Assembly (NCBI GenBank): GCA_965232165.1
Contig: CBDDOY010000002.1
Location: forward strand, 248,001 to 312,000
Source of the DNA: UBA2779 sp965232165
GTDB taxonomy: Bacteria; Spirochaetota; Spirochaetia; DSM-2461
Direction of reading: 5' to 3'
DNA: 64,000 nt
The notes beneath the pieces were generated by a model, which saw only the letters and a list, made by a program, of their open reading frames with translations, was not told the DNA's origin and made no database searches. This document shows positions 34,357 through 43,265 of this stretch, piece by piece. Numbering within the stretch: position 1 is the stretch's first letter; every line of letters starts with the position of its first letter. The translations under genes were made by a program, and so were the position numbers.

Positions 34357-35757
34357 GAGTTATTGTCAATAGTTGTGGATGAGAAAATTTCAAATCCTTC
34401 ATTTTTTTCACGCGGCCTCTTCCTTGAAGACTCCATCTTTACAAAACACACCCTCAATAACCCTGGGGATTAGCTTGTATCCACGTAGCTTTCGCCAGTT
34501 CTTTTCAGCCTCCAGGCAGAGCTTCCAAACCATACTTAATGTTGCCGCCCTTGAACCACAGCCCCTGGTTCTCTTCGTTCTAAGGCGGACAGTAGCAAAG
34601 GTTGACTCAATCGGGTTGGTCGTCCTGATGTGAGTCCAGTGCATCGCCGGAAATTTGTAGAACGTGAACAGCTTCTCCCTGTCCTTTTCCAGACACTGGG
34701 TGGCCCTGGGGTATTTAGCCTGAAAGGAATCAATGAATAAGTCATAGGCTTTAAGAGCATTCTGCTCGGTATCTGCCATATACATTTCATGAATCATTGA
34801 CTTGGCCTTGCCCTGGATATTCCTGGGCATTTTGTTTAACACATTCGCTGTCTTGTGCACCCAGCAACGCTGTTTTTTTGTTTCGGGAAAGATTTCATCC
34901 AGGGCATTCCAGAAACCCAGCGCACCATCCCCAATGGCCAGCCTGGGGGCGGTGGTGAGACCCCGGGCTTTCAGTTGGAGCAGTATCTCCCTCCAGCTTT
35001 GTGAGCTTTCCCTGTATCCGTCACTGACGGCTAGAAGTTCCTTCTTCCCATCCTTGTCAGCTCCCATGATTACAAGAATGCAGCTCCTTTGATCATCAAG
35101 CCTTACATTGAAGTAGATGCCGTCCACCCAGATGTAGGCGTATTCCTTAGCTTTCAAATCACGTTTCTCCCACTGAAGAAACTCATCTTCCCAGAACCTT
35201 TTCAAGCGGACTATGTTCGTCGCCGACAGTCCGGCAATACCTTCACCCAGAATCGAGGCAAGAGCTGTCTGGAAAGCAGATGTGGACACACCGCTGAGGT
35301 ACAGCGCCGGAACAAGGTTGTCGATACTGGGAGTTCTGCGCATATAGGTTGGCAGTATGGCACTGGTGAAGCGATCCTCTCGCTTGCTCTTTAATTTCCT
35401 GTCATCCACTCTTGGAACCTTGATTTGCATTTGACCAGCCCCTGTCACAATTTTTCGTTGGGCGTGGTAACCATTGCGTACAACCTTGCGCTGATTATTC
35501 TGATCACGCTCATGTTTATGGGCATTGATGTAGTCTTCCACTTCTAACTCCAGGGCATGAATAAGCATCTTTCTGGCTCCCTCTCGCAAAACCTGATCCA
35601 AAACCGATTCTGTTTCGCTTTTCAGCACTTCCGAATCATTTCCGTTTGTTGTAAACTCTTCCATAGAGCATCTCCTTTCTGTTTGGCTTTATTACCAATT
35701 ATTTTACAGAAGGATTTGCTCTTTTTTTACCCCATCCACAACTTTTGATTATATCTC
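34357..35757 (-). mobile_element. IS256-family insertion sequence, copy 2 (1401 bp)
   Basis: The boundaries are exact because the 9-bp target TATTCTTCT is duplicated at 34348-34356 and 35758-35766. Terminal repeats match copy 1. It lies in the same orientation as copy 1, 375 bp away, and splits a lipoprotein gene. Confidence 0.96.
34408..35664 (-). CDS. IS256-family transposase (copy 2)
   Basis: The 418-residue transposase is nearly identical to copy 1 and retains all three catalytic acidic residues (YIWVDG, AIGDGALGFW, NPIESTFA). Differences include HKHERD for HEHERD, VPRVDD for VPGVDD and YAYIW for YACIW. The intact frame and perfect target duplication suggest a recent insertion. Confidence 0.95.
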   Translation of the reverse strand: MEEFTTNGNDSEVLKSETESVLDQVLREGARKMLIHALELEVEDYINAHKHERDQNNQRKVVRNGYHAQRKIVTGAGQMQIKVPRVDDRKLKSKREDRFTSAILPTYMRRTPSIDNLVPALYLSGVSTSAFQTALASILGEGIAGLSATNIVRLKRFWEDEFLQWEKRDLKAKEYAYIWVDGIYFNVRLDDQRSCILVIMGADKDGKKELLAVSDGYRESSQSWREILLQLKARGLTTAPRLAIGDGALGFWNALDEIFPETKKQRCWVHKTANVLNKMPRNIQGKAKSMIHEMYMADTEQNALKAYDLFIDSFQAKYPRATQCLEKDREKLFTFYKFPAMHWTHIRTTNPIESTFATVRLRTKRTRGCGSRAATLSMVWKLCLEAEKNWRKLRGYKLIPRVIEGVFCKDGVFKEEAA

Positions 35758-36472
35758 TATTCTTCTGGCCCGCTCAGGAGAAGGCATTGTCGATTGGCAG
35801 CTTTCCCGTGAGTTTGCTGAAATGGCCTTGCAGGAATTCATCGAAATCGGAGAATATCCGTCTGAATCGGAGCTGTGGGATATTCCCATTGCCATCTATG
35901 ATGATGAAGGCGAGGTGCGTTACTACGAGTTTCGTATTGTGGATGGGGAAGAACAAACCTTGGGGGCCATCGCCGGGAACGCCCGTGAAGACAAAGGCGG
36001 GCCAATCGCCTTTGTTTTTGAAATGGAGGGTTATGCTGATGAACTGAGTGAGCTCTACAATTCGGGAGTTTTAAGTGAGGACGACATTCCCCGTCTTGTG
36101 GATAATGACTACCCCGACGCCTATGCTGTGGCATCGGCGGGCGTTACCCGCAGCGGCAGAGTCAGCCTGGATGACGTTGTTGATCCTTCTACCGGCGAAC
36201 CCATTGATGAGCTGAATGTGCCTTTGGAATTAGAAGGAGGCATCGCCGCCTATCCGGATCTACTTAATGCAGAGCAGATAGCTGCAGCCCGGGACGGCCT
36301 TGAAAACTACAAAGCCGAGATAGCAGAACTGTGGAAGGCCGCCAAGGTAAACAAGGGCAGCCTGCACAATTTGGTTTTCCGGGGAACCCAAAAGAAGAAG
36401 CCAAGAACGTCTGTAGATTCGAGCAGGATCGCGAAAGCTGAAGAATATGGGAGGAAATCTAACGGCGGCTAG

Positions 36473-36979
36473 TCAAATGATCACCCTAGAGTCTTGGAAT
36501 TCGACCCAGTAAGTTATCATTGGTGTGGTCCCAGTTCAATAGGATTTATTCTTGATTTTATTGATGCCAATATAACAAAGCTTGACAAGTGGAGAGGTTT
36601 GAGCCTTAACGAGCGAATATCAAAACTGGAATCCTTAGTAACAACTCAGATTGGTAAGGATCGTCCAACCCTACCATGGAACATGGAGCGCGGTTTCACA
36701 TATTTTTCCAACTATACAGTAAGCCTCTCTCTTTTTTCTGCAGTTCCTGAACAAAGCATCCATAACAATATGCCGGGGATAAGCCTGCGAACCTATCCCA
36801 TTCATGGTTCAAAAGGGTGGCTGCACTGGCGCAATGTGGTTGCCTACGAGAACCGGGGCTGGTGGATATTCACTTGGAAATACATGAAAACATACGATCT
36901 TAACGGCCATGATCATAACAAATGGGAGGCTTGGAATCCCATTTACCATTTTTTGGCTTTTAACATTGTGAGAAAGTAG
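36473..36979 (+). pseudogene. C39-like cysteine peptidase domain, same frame as the interrupted lipoprotein
   Basis: This stretch directly follows the TAG at 36470 in the same frame, without its own ribosome site (a TTG at 36494 is the only nearby start). It holds a papain/C39-like layout: the nucleophile region YHWCGPSSIGFIL, then a His region LHWRNVVAYENRGWW about 100 residues later and a polar TYDLNGHDHNKW. This suggests a secreted cysteine peptidase or transglutaminase-like hydrolase forming the C-terminal half of the lipoprotein. Activity is unproven; one nonsense codon and one IS separate it from the signal peptide. Its last 30 codons are repeated ahead of lipoproteins 2 and 3. Confidence 0.6.
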
Positions 36980-36985
36980 GGTAAT

Positions 36986-38053
36986 ATGAGTTTCCATGTA
37001 TTGTTTCAATGTATGAAGCAGGCAAGTAAAGTATTATTGCCCCTGGCATTGATAATTTTTGCATCCTGTTTCCAAATCTACTGGGCACCTGGTGAGGTTG
37101 GAAATGTTCCTGAATGGCTGGATTTCCCCAGAAGTACATTAGACGATGCAAGAGAACTCGTTTCTTCGTGGGCTCCATGGCCAGGAGAAACCCATCCCCT
37201 TGCAGATATGTTATCTGGTGAGAACGCCGATAAAAGGCAGTATGCGGGGTATTATCAGCTAAGTTTCTCTAACCCTCCGGTCAGGCACAATTTGGATATA
37301 AGGTTTTCCGATTATAGCCACTCAAGCTTTACCATATGGTTAGGTCCTGTGTTTGGCGGTGATTATGTCAATATCCCGCAAGCGGATCCTGATGTATTTG
37401 AATTCGATGGAAGGCTGCGAAGCGCTGAAGCCGGTTTTGGACCCCACATCCTAACACATGATTATGATCAGCTATCAAAAACAGACTTCCCGGAAGCTCT
37501 GGTTAAATTCCGCTATGAGCGCATAGAGGAGTATGATGGACACCGCTGGGACCCTGATGAATTTTATTGTTTTAGGATAAAGGTTACCCTTCTTGATGAT
37601 GGCAGAGTTCTTTTTGATGAGATAATAACGTCAGAGCAGCCTCCATGGATTGTTAGGCAAAATCCAAGGCCTTCATGGCTGCCGGCTGGAAAATATCTTG
37701 CGTCAAAGGATGATCCGTCCAATTGGAATTTTGAAATATACAGCGAATACCTGGGGGGGGACTATGTCTGGCGTATACATAGCAAGGACTCCAAGATCGC
37801 CACCCGTGAAAGCTTCCCATCCTCATCCCTCCGCCCAATCTACTCCACCTTGAGTCAGGAGGAAATTGACAATACGCAGCAGCGTGTCCTCTACAAGGTT
37901 GACGGTTTAGTCCCCGATAGCAGCCTGTATTACATAGAAGCCCAAAGGACCTCCAGCGAAACGGTGGAGTTCCGCTACATGGACAAGGACAGAAATGTGC
38001 TGGAAGAGGGAACTGGATGGTTAAGCAGCGCACAAAAGGATTTGGGTACATGA
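36986..38053 (+). CDS. Tandem lipoprotein paralogue 1 (unknown function)
   Basis: The 355-residue protein has a lipoprotein signal (LLPLALIIFASC, Cys near 29) preceded by AGGG before ATG 36986. An internal ATG at 37013 is an alternative. Conserved blocks include NVPEWLDFPRSTLDD, SSWAPWPGETHPLADML, PDVFEFDGRLRS, YDGHRWDPDEFYCFRIKVTL and SSLYYIEAQRTSSETVEFRY. No known domain is recognised; it is predicted to be beta-rich and surface-attached. It starts seven bases after the peptidase gene. Compared with its two paralogues it varies after the lipobox (YWAPGEVGN) and in the WLGPVFGGDYVN loop. Confidence 0.8.
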   Translation: MSFHVLFQCMKQASKVLLPLALIIFASCFQIYWAPGEVGNVPEWLDFPRSTLDDARELVSSWAPWPGETHPLADMLSGENADKRQYAGYYQLSFSNPPVRHNLDIRFSDYSHSSFTIWLGPVFGGDYVNIPQADPDVFEFDGRLRSAEAGFGPHILTHDYDQLSKTDFPEALVKFRYERIEEYDGHRWDPDEFYCFRIKVTLLDDGRVLFDEIITSEQPPWIVRQNPRPSWLPAGKYLASKDDPSNWNFEIYSEYLGGDYVWRIHSKDSKIATRESFPSSSLRPIYSTLSQEEIDNTQQRVLYKVDGLVPDSSLYYIEAQRTSSETVEFRYMDKDRNVLEEGTGWLSSAQKDLGT

Positions 38054-38178
38054 TGAAGGGCAGAAAAACGGCGGTTGGATGTTTCTTAACATACGATCTT
38101 AACGGCCATGATCATAACAAATGGGAGGCTTGGAATCCAATTTACCATTTTTTGGCTTTTAACATTGTGAGAAAGTAG
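38053..38178 (+). pseudogene. Chimeric 41-codon ORF at tandem junction 1
   Basis: The first 12 codons copy the start of the serine-hydrolase lipoprotein gene (M.GRKTAVGCF) and the remaining 29 copy the end of the C39-like gene (TYDLNGHDHNKW to FNIVRK). They are joined in frame by the duplication. The ATG overlaps the preceding stop. Probably an amplification by-product. Confidence 0.6.
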
Positions 38179-38184
38179 GGTAAT

Positions 38185-39267
38185 ATGAGTTTCCATGTAT
38201 TGTTTCAATGTATGAAGCAGGCAAGTAAAGTATTATTGCCCCTGGCATTGATAATTTTTGCATCCTGTTTCCAAACCTACTGGATGGCTGGTGAGGTTGG
38301 AAATGTTCCTGAATGGCTGGATTTCCCCAGAAGTACATTAGACGATGCAAGGGAACTCGTTTCTTCGTGGGCTCCATGGCCAGGAGAAACCCATCCCCTT
38401 GCAGATATGTTATCTGGTGGTGAGAACGCCGATAAAAGGCAGTATGCGGGATATTATCAGCTAAGTTTCTCTAATCCTCCGGTCAGGAGCATTATGGATA
38501 TAAGGTTTTCCGATTATAGCCACTCAAGATTTTTCATATGGTTAGGCCCAGTGGCATCAGGGGATAATGGTGGCTCTTCTTATGTCAATATCCCGCAAGC
38601 GGATCCTGATGTATTTGAATTCGATGGAAGGCTGCGAAGCACTGAAGCCCCTTTGGTACCCCCAACAACTGATTATGATCAGCTAGCAAAAACAGACGCA
38701 CCGGAAGCCCTGGTTAAATTCCGCTATGAGCGCATAGAGGAGTATGATGGACACCGCTGGGACCCTGATGAATTTTATTGTTTTAGGATAAAGGTTACCC
38801 TTCTTGATGATGGCAGAGTTCTTTTTGATGAGATAATAACGTCAGAGCAGCCGCCATGGATTGTTAGGCAAAATCCAAGGCCTTCCTGGCTGCCGGCTGG
38901 AAAATATCTTGCGTCAAAGGATGATCCGTCCAATTGGAATTTTGAAATATACAGCGAATACCTGGGGGGAGACTATGTCTGGCGTATACATAGCAAGGAC
39001 ACCAAGATCGCCTCCCGTAAAAGCTTCCCATCCTCCTCACCCCTCCGCCCAATCTACTCCACCTTGAGTCAGGAGGAAATTGACAATACGCAGCAGCGTG
39101 TCCTCTACAAGGTTGACGGTTTAGTCCCCGATAGCAGCCTGTATTACATAGAAGCCCAAAGGACCTCCAGCGAAACGGTGGAGTTCCGCTACATGGACAA
39201 GGACAGAAATGTGCTGGAAGAGGGAACTGGATGGTTAAGCAGCGCACAAAAGGATTTGGGTACATGA
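38185..39267 (+). CDS. Tandem lipoprotein paralogue 2 (unknown function)
   Basis: The 360-residue paralogue has the same signal peptide and blocks as copy 1. Differences concentrate in two places. After the lipobox it reads YWMAGEVGN, and the central loop is longer (WLGPVASGDNGGSSYVN) with LVPPTTDYDQLAKTDA after RLRSTEA. All indels are multiples of three, so the frame is kept. It is preceded by the same AGGG spacing as copy 1. Confidence 0.8.
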   Translation: MSFHVLFQCMKQASKVLLPLALIIFASCFQTYWMAGEVGNVPEWLDFPRSTLDDARELVSSWAPWPGETHPLADMLSGGENADKRQYAGYYQLSFSNPPVRSIMDIRFSDYSHSRFFIWLGPVASGDNGGSSYVNIPQADPDVFEFDGRLRSTEAPLVPPTTDYDQLAKTDAPEALVKFRYERIEEYDGHRWDPDEFYCFRIKVTLLDDGRVLFDEIITSEQPPWIVRQNPRPSWLPAGKYLASKDDPSNWNFEIYSEYLGGDYVWRIHSKDTKIASRKSFPSSSPLRPIYSTLSQEEIDNTQQRVLYKVDGLVPDSSLYYIEAQRTSSETVEFRYMDKDRNVLEEGTGWLSSAQKDLGT

Positions 39268-39392
39268 TGAAGGGCAGAAAAACGGCGGTTGGATGTTTCT
39301 TAACATACGATGCTAACGGCCATGATCATAACAAATGGGAGGCTTGGACTCCAATTTACCATTTTCTGGCTTTTAACATTGTGCAAAAGTAG
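39267..39392 (+). pseudogene. Chimeric 41-codon ORF at tandem junction 2
   Basis: Same structure as the junction 1 ORF, with a few substitutions (TYDANGHDHNKW, WTPIYH, ending FNIVQK). It shows that the duplication junction was itself copied and has since diverged. Confidence 0.6.
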
Positions 39393-39398
39393 GGTAAT

Positions 39399-40460
39399 AT
39401 GAGTTTCCATTTATTGTTTCAATGTATGAAGCAGGCAAGTAAAGTATTATTGCCCCTGGCATTGATAATTTTTGCATCCTGTTTCTATACCTACTGGTAC
39501 GCTGGTAGGGTTGAAAATGTTCCTGAATGGCTGGATTTCCCCAGAAGTACATTAGACGACGAAAGGGAACTCGTTTCTTCATGGGCTCCATGGCCAGGAG
39601 AAACCCATCCCCTTGCAGATATGTTGTCTGATAAGAACGCCGGTAAAAGGCAGTATGCGGGATATTATCAGCTAAGTTTCTCTAATCCTCCGGTCAACCA
39701 TATGGATATAAGGTTTTCCGATTATAGCCGCGCAGGCTTTTTCATATGGTTAGGCCCTCTGTCAGGCGATACTGATGTCAATATCCCGCAGCCGGATCCT
39801 GATGTATTTGAATTCGATGGAAGGCTGCGAAGCGGTGAAGCCGAATTGGTACCCCCGACAATTGATTATGATCAGCTAGCAAAAACAGACTTCCCGGAAG
39901 CTCTGGTTAAATTCCGCTATGAGCGCGTAGAGGAATATGATGGACACCGCTGGGACCCTGATGAATTTTATTGTTTTAGGATAAAGGTTACCCTTCTTGA
40001 TGATGGCAGAGTTCTTTTTGATGAGATAATAACGTCAGAGCAGCCGCCATGGATTGTTAGGCAAAATCCAAGGCCTTCATGGCTGCCGGCTGGAAAATAT
40101 CTTGCGTCAAAGGATGATCCGTTCAATTGGAATTTTGAAGTATACAGCGAATACCTGGGGGGAGACTATGTCTGGCGTATACATAGCAAGGACACCAAGA
40201 TCGCCTCCCGTGAAAGCTTCTCATCCTCATCCCTCCGCCCAATCTACTCAACCTTGAGTCAGGAGGAAATTGACAATACTCAGCAGCGTGTCCTCTACAG
40301 TGTCTACGGTGCAGCCCCCGATAGCAGCCTGTATTACATAGAGGCCCAAAGGACCTCTAGCGAAACGGTGGAGTTCCGCTACATGGACAAGGACAGAAAT
40401 GTGCTGGAAGAGGGAACTGGATGGTTAAGCAGCGCACAAAAGGATTTGGGTACCAAGTGA
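39399..40460 (+). CDS. Tandem lipoprotein paralogue 3 (unknown function)
   Basis: The 353-residue third paralogue has the most diverged variable segments: YWYAGRVEN after the lipobox, SDKNAGKRQY, NHMDIRFSDYSRAGFF and the shortest loop WLGPLSGDTDVN. The C-terminal 200 residues stay nearly identical to the others except VYGAAPDSS. Its TGA overlaps the ATG of the serine-hydrolase gene by one base, which is the ancestral junction. This is therefore the unit still joined to its original downstream neighbour. Confidence 0.8.
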   Translation: MSFHLLFQCMKQASKVLLPLALIIFASCFYTYWYAGRVENVPEWLDFPRSTLDDERELVSSWAPWPGETHPLADMLSDKNAGKRQYAGYYQLSFSNPPVNHMDIRFSDYSRAGFFIWLGPLSGDTDVNIPQPDPDVFEFDGRLRSGEAELVPPTIDYDQLAKTDFPEALVKFRYERVEEYDGHRWDPDEFYCFRIKVTLLDDGRVLFDEIITSEQPPWIVRQNPRPSWLPAGKYLASKDDPFNWNFEVYSEYLGGDYVWRIHSKDTKIASRESFSSSSLRPIYSTLSQEEIDNTQQRVLYSVYGAAPDSSLYYIEAQRTSSETVEFRYMDKDRNVLEEGTGWLSSAQKDLGTK

Positions 40461-41866
40461 TGGGCAGAAAAACGGCGGTCGGATGTTTCTTGTTGTTACT
40501 GCAGCTGTGGCTGTATGGCTGTTCTCAGCTTGATAACGGCCTGCCAGATTTCCGCATTGAGCCAGAGAAGACGATGGCCTCGCACAGCGAAGCCATCGTT
40601 GTACAAATCACCCAATTAGAGCAAGAAGGAATTGTTGAATGGTTTCTGGATGGAGATGCAACGGGCATCCAGGGAGAGAGCTTTACTCTTTCATCATCAT
40701 CTAACAGTGAACAGCGTCATCTTGTCCATGCTGAGGTGGATGGCCTTAAAAGCAATACCGTTGAGATATTTTTTACAGAATATCCCAAGCTTATAGAAAC
40801 GGTATATAACTTTATCGATAAATATGGAATAGAGACGGCTGTTTCTGTAGCTGTGTACAATCCAGATACCAGTTTTCAGTTGCACGAGGGACGAACTTCT
40901 TTAAGCAAAGCAGGCGGTGCAAATACAGAAACTACGCTGCATTATCTCTACAGTATCAGCAAAACTTTTGTATCCGCAGCCGCACTGTCCCAGGTAAAGG
41001 CAAAAACCATAACGCTTGACTCAAAATTGTCAGAAATCCTGCCGGATTTGTCCTCTTCCTTTCTGAATGAAGATGCAACTCTAAAAGAACTGCTGACCCA
41101 TAGATCCGGTATTTACGATTACGTAGACAATCCACTTCTATATGCGCAGAATCCATTTCGTGAAAATGCGTGGGATCCAGAACTTCTTTTTGATTTTATA
41201 CGGACACCGTCTGGAGAAAGTGGTCTTTTTTCATATTCCACCACCAATTTTCTGCTTGTTGGCATGATGCTGGAAAATGTTGCAGGCAAAGCATTAAACA
41301 CCTTGCTTGCTGAAACTTTTTTAACACCTTTAAGCCTTCAAAATCTTTATTTGCTGCCGCAGGATACCGTGAATGAAAGTTTAATTTCACATCCCCATGT
41401 CTACCCTTATACAGCTCTTTCTCTGGTGGGTGATGGGGAAACTCCCATTGATACAACCACCATAATCCCGGATGCTATAGAACTGTTGGGAAAAAGCAGC
41501 TGGGCAGGGGGAGGTATGGTGGGGAACGCTTGGGAAACGGCCTTGTGGGGCTATCATCTATACAGTCTTAAAAGTACAAGTATTGATGCCGATGTTAAAT
41601 CGCAGATAGCAAATTCAGTTGCCGATTTTGAAAAATCAGACTCAAATATTTCTTATGGGTATGGTGTAAGAAAACTATTTTACGAAGATACTTATTTTCT
41701 GGGTTCATATGGAAGAAGCGTGGGTTCAGAAAATCTCATGTTCTACAACCCGGATACAGACACATGCTTTGTTGTTTTAACCTCGTCTAATGCCAATAAG
41801 GATGGAAATCCTAACATTGATGAATTATTATTTGACCTGCACAATGCAGTGGCTGAAGATTCTTAA
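40460..41866 (+). CDS. Beta-lactamase-family serine hydrolase lipoprotein
   Basis: The 468-residue lipoprotein has signal FLLLLQLWLYGC with Cys near residue 22. An Ig-like N-terminal segment (IEWFLDGD-type, residues about 50-100) is followed by a class C beta-lactamase/esterase fold. The catalytic SxxK is in YSISKTFVSAA near 165, LTHRSGIYDY near 212, and the YxN motif is YSTTNFLLVG. Such proteins act as esterases, D-aminopeptidases or penicillin-binding-like hydrolases outside the membrane. A truncated relative of its N-terminal part is found at 46374. It overlaps the clostripain gene downstream. Confidence 0.85.
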   Translation: MGRKTAVGCFLLLLQLWLYGCSQLDNGLPDFRIEPEKTMASHSEAIVVQITQLEQEGIVEWFLDGDATGIQGESFTLSSSSNSEQRHLVHAEVDGLKSNTVEIFFTEYPKLIETVYNFIDKYGIETAVSVAVYNPDTSFQLHEGRTSLSKAGGANTETTLHYLYSISKTFVSAAALSQVKAKTITLDSKLSEILPDLSSSFLNEDATLKELLTHRSGIYDYVDNPLLYAQNPFRENAWDPELLFDFIRTPSGESGLFSYSTTNFLLVGMMLENVAGKALNTLLAETFLTPLSLQNLYLLPQDTVNESLISHPHVYPYTALSLVGDGETPIDTTTIIPDAIELLGKSSWAGGGMVGNAWETALWGYHLYSLKSTSIDADVKSQIANSVADFEKSDSNISYGYGVRKLFYEDTYFLGSYGRSVGSENLMFYNPDTDTCFVVLTSSNANKDGNPNIDELLFDLHNAVAEDS

Positions 41867-43169
41867 GCGCATTCCGTTAATCTATATCTTTTTAAGCGGT
41901 ATTATTTTTTCATGTACCGCGCCAGAAGCAAATGAAGATGGACTTTTAGGTCCTTTTGAATGGAATTATTTAATCTATATGGCCGCTGACAACAATCTGG
42001 AACGTTTTGCCATCGACAATTTAATTGATATGAAAAAGGTGGGTTCAAATGACAAAGTTAATATTTTGGTTCTTTTAGATCGCTCTCCTGGATATGATAA
42101 GCGTTATGGCAACTGGAGCGACACACGGCTTCTGCGCATAACCCGCGATACTGATTTTACGTCTATTGATAACGATTTGGTAGTCAGTTATGGGGAACTT
42201 GATATGACCAATCCTGACAATCTGGAAAATTTCCTGTTATACGCTAATAAAAATTATGAAGCGGAAAAAACAGCACTAGTTTTATGGAGTCATGGAACAG
42301 GCATTTATCCAGAAGGCATTTTTACTGATGAAACCCCATCTGAGCCATCGAAGCTATCGGTACTGTCGAAGGCTGTGGTTCACGACTATTCAACCGGATA
42401 TGATTATTCAGATGCCATTTTTATGCAAGATATGGAAAAGATACTGCATTCGATTTATGTCCAAACAGGAAATAAGTTGGATATTCTTCAATTTGATACC
42501 TGTCTTATGCAGATGAACGAGGTTGTATGGCAGCTAGCCGATGTTGTGGATATGTTTGCTGGTTCAGAACCGGACATGCCGGGTCAAGGTACTGACTATG
42601 CAGAAATCCTTCAGTATATTACCGACAATGACAAAACCAGTGCCAAAGATTTGGCTTCTCATCTGGCAAGCGTGTATTATGAAAAATACAACGATTCCAT
42701 ACTAGCTACCGGATATTCGGCATTCAGTGCCAAAGATGTGTGGCCGGAATATAAATCTTTGTTTTCCGATTGGGTGGTTGCGCTGCTAGATGCTGATAGT
42801 GAAGAAATTATTGCACTTAGGCAAATACGGGAACAGATGCTTGTATATCAGAAAGATTATCCCGAATATGCGGACTTACTGTATTACCTGAAGGCAATCG
42901 AGGGAAACGAGCAAATTTTAAGTCCCCTTAAAACAGCCACTCAGAGTATGAAAGCAATCCTTGAAAAGGGCATGCTGGCACACAAAGCAACACATGAATT
43001 TTACGAAAATCTATATGGAATTGGGATTAATTTCCCCTATACAAAAAAGCAATTCGACCGCTACACTGAAAATGTAAAACCCTCAAGTACTGAACGTTTG
43101 AAATTCCTGCAGGATACCCGCTGGCAAGAATTCATTGTCAAAATTATTGAAGCCAATGCTGACTCTTAA
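41844..43169 (+). CDS. Clostripain-family (C11) cysteine protease, probable lipoprotein
   Basis: The protein is about 441 residues from ATG 41844, which overlaps the preceding stop. A signal segment (LIYIFLSGIIFSC) gives a probable lipidation cysteine near residue 24. The C11 fold follows: NYLIYMAADNNLE, KVNILVLLDRSPG, the catalytic His in LVLWSHGTG near 148 and the catalytic Cys in LQFDTCLMQMNEV near 214, with a conserved FAGSEPDMPG after it. C11 enzymes cleave after Arg or Lys and self-process. It ends the secreted-hydrolase run. Confidence 0.87.
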   Translation: MQWLKILKRIPLIYIFLSGIIFSCTAPEANEDGLLGPFEWNYLIYMAADNNLERFAIDNLIDMKKVGSNDKVNILVLLDRSPGYDKRYGNWSDTRLLRITRDTDFTSIDNDLVVSYGELDMTNPDNLENFLLYANKNYEAEKTALVLWSHGTGIYPEGIFTDETPSEPSKLSVLSKAVVHDYSTGYDYSDAIFMQDMEKILHSIYVQTGNKLDILQFDTCLMQMNEVVWQLADVVDMFAGSEPDMPGQGTDYAEILQYITDNDKTSAKDLASHLASVYYEKYNDSILATGYSAFSAKDVWPEYKSLFSDWVVALLDADSEEIIALRQIREQMLVYQKDYPEYADLLYYLKAIEGNEQILSPLKTATQSMKAILEKGMLAHKATHEFYENLYGIGINFPYTKKQFDRYTENVKPSSTERLKFLQDTRWQEFIVKIIEANADS

Positions 43170-43265
43170 ACTAGCATTGAATATCATCTAGGGGCACATC
43201 TGTAAACTCTAAAGAATTTACAGGTAATGCATAAAAAGCTATAGTAACTGGAGAAATAATTTTAG

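Larger units (their letters stand above)
34193..36472 (+). pseudogene. Lipoprotein gene interrupted by IS256 copy 2
   Basis: ATG 34193 opens a lipoprotein signal (LFIVLLTLLWGC) and runs to 34356, where the IS begins. The gene resumes at 35767. Deleting the IS and one copy of the 9-bp duplication TATTCTTCT restores one frame: DDLDILL joins ARSGEGIVDWQLSREFAE and continues to a TAG at 36470. The joined 289-residue product is an acidic extracytoplasmic protein without a known domain in this part. After the TAG the same frame continues into the C39-like domain at 36473-36979, so the whole was probably one larger lipoprotein-peptidase. Confidence 0.8.
36890..40492 (+). repeat. Three tandem ~1.2-kb units carrying the lipoprotein paralogues
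   Basis: Units span about 36890-38088, 38089-39302 and 39303-40492. Each starts in the last 30 codons of the C39-like gene (ACATACGATC or a variant), holds one lipoprotein gene and ends in the first codons of the next gene (GGATGTTTCTT). The junctions fuse GGATGTTTCTT to AACATACGAT. Within the units sequence is nearly identical except in the middle of the lipoprotein gene and just after its lipobox. Confidence 0.93.

Noticed and set aside
32581..35757. Composite transposon formed by the two direct IS256 copies.
   Set aside because: Only 375 bp with no cargo lies between them, and copy 1 has no target duplication matching copy 2; the outer flanks do not form a duplicated target.
6782..36979. 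TAG recoding (for example pyrrolysine) suggested by two in-frame TAG codons.
   Set aside because: TAG terminates apparently normal genes in the window (for example at 4794 and 22814), both affected genes lie in decaying regions, and no pyl genes or unusual tRNA are visible.
43200..43222. Terminator after the clostripain gene.
   Set aside because: The 7-bp stem (CTGTAAA/TTTACAG) has a 10-base A/T-rich loop and no T-run; it is too weak to call.
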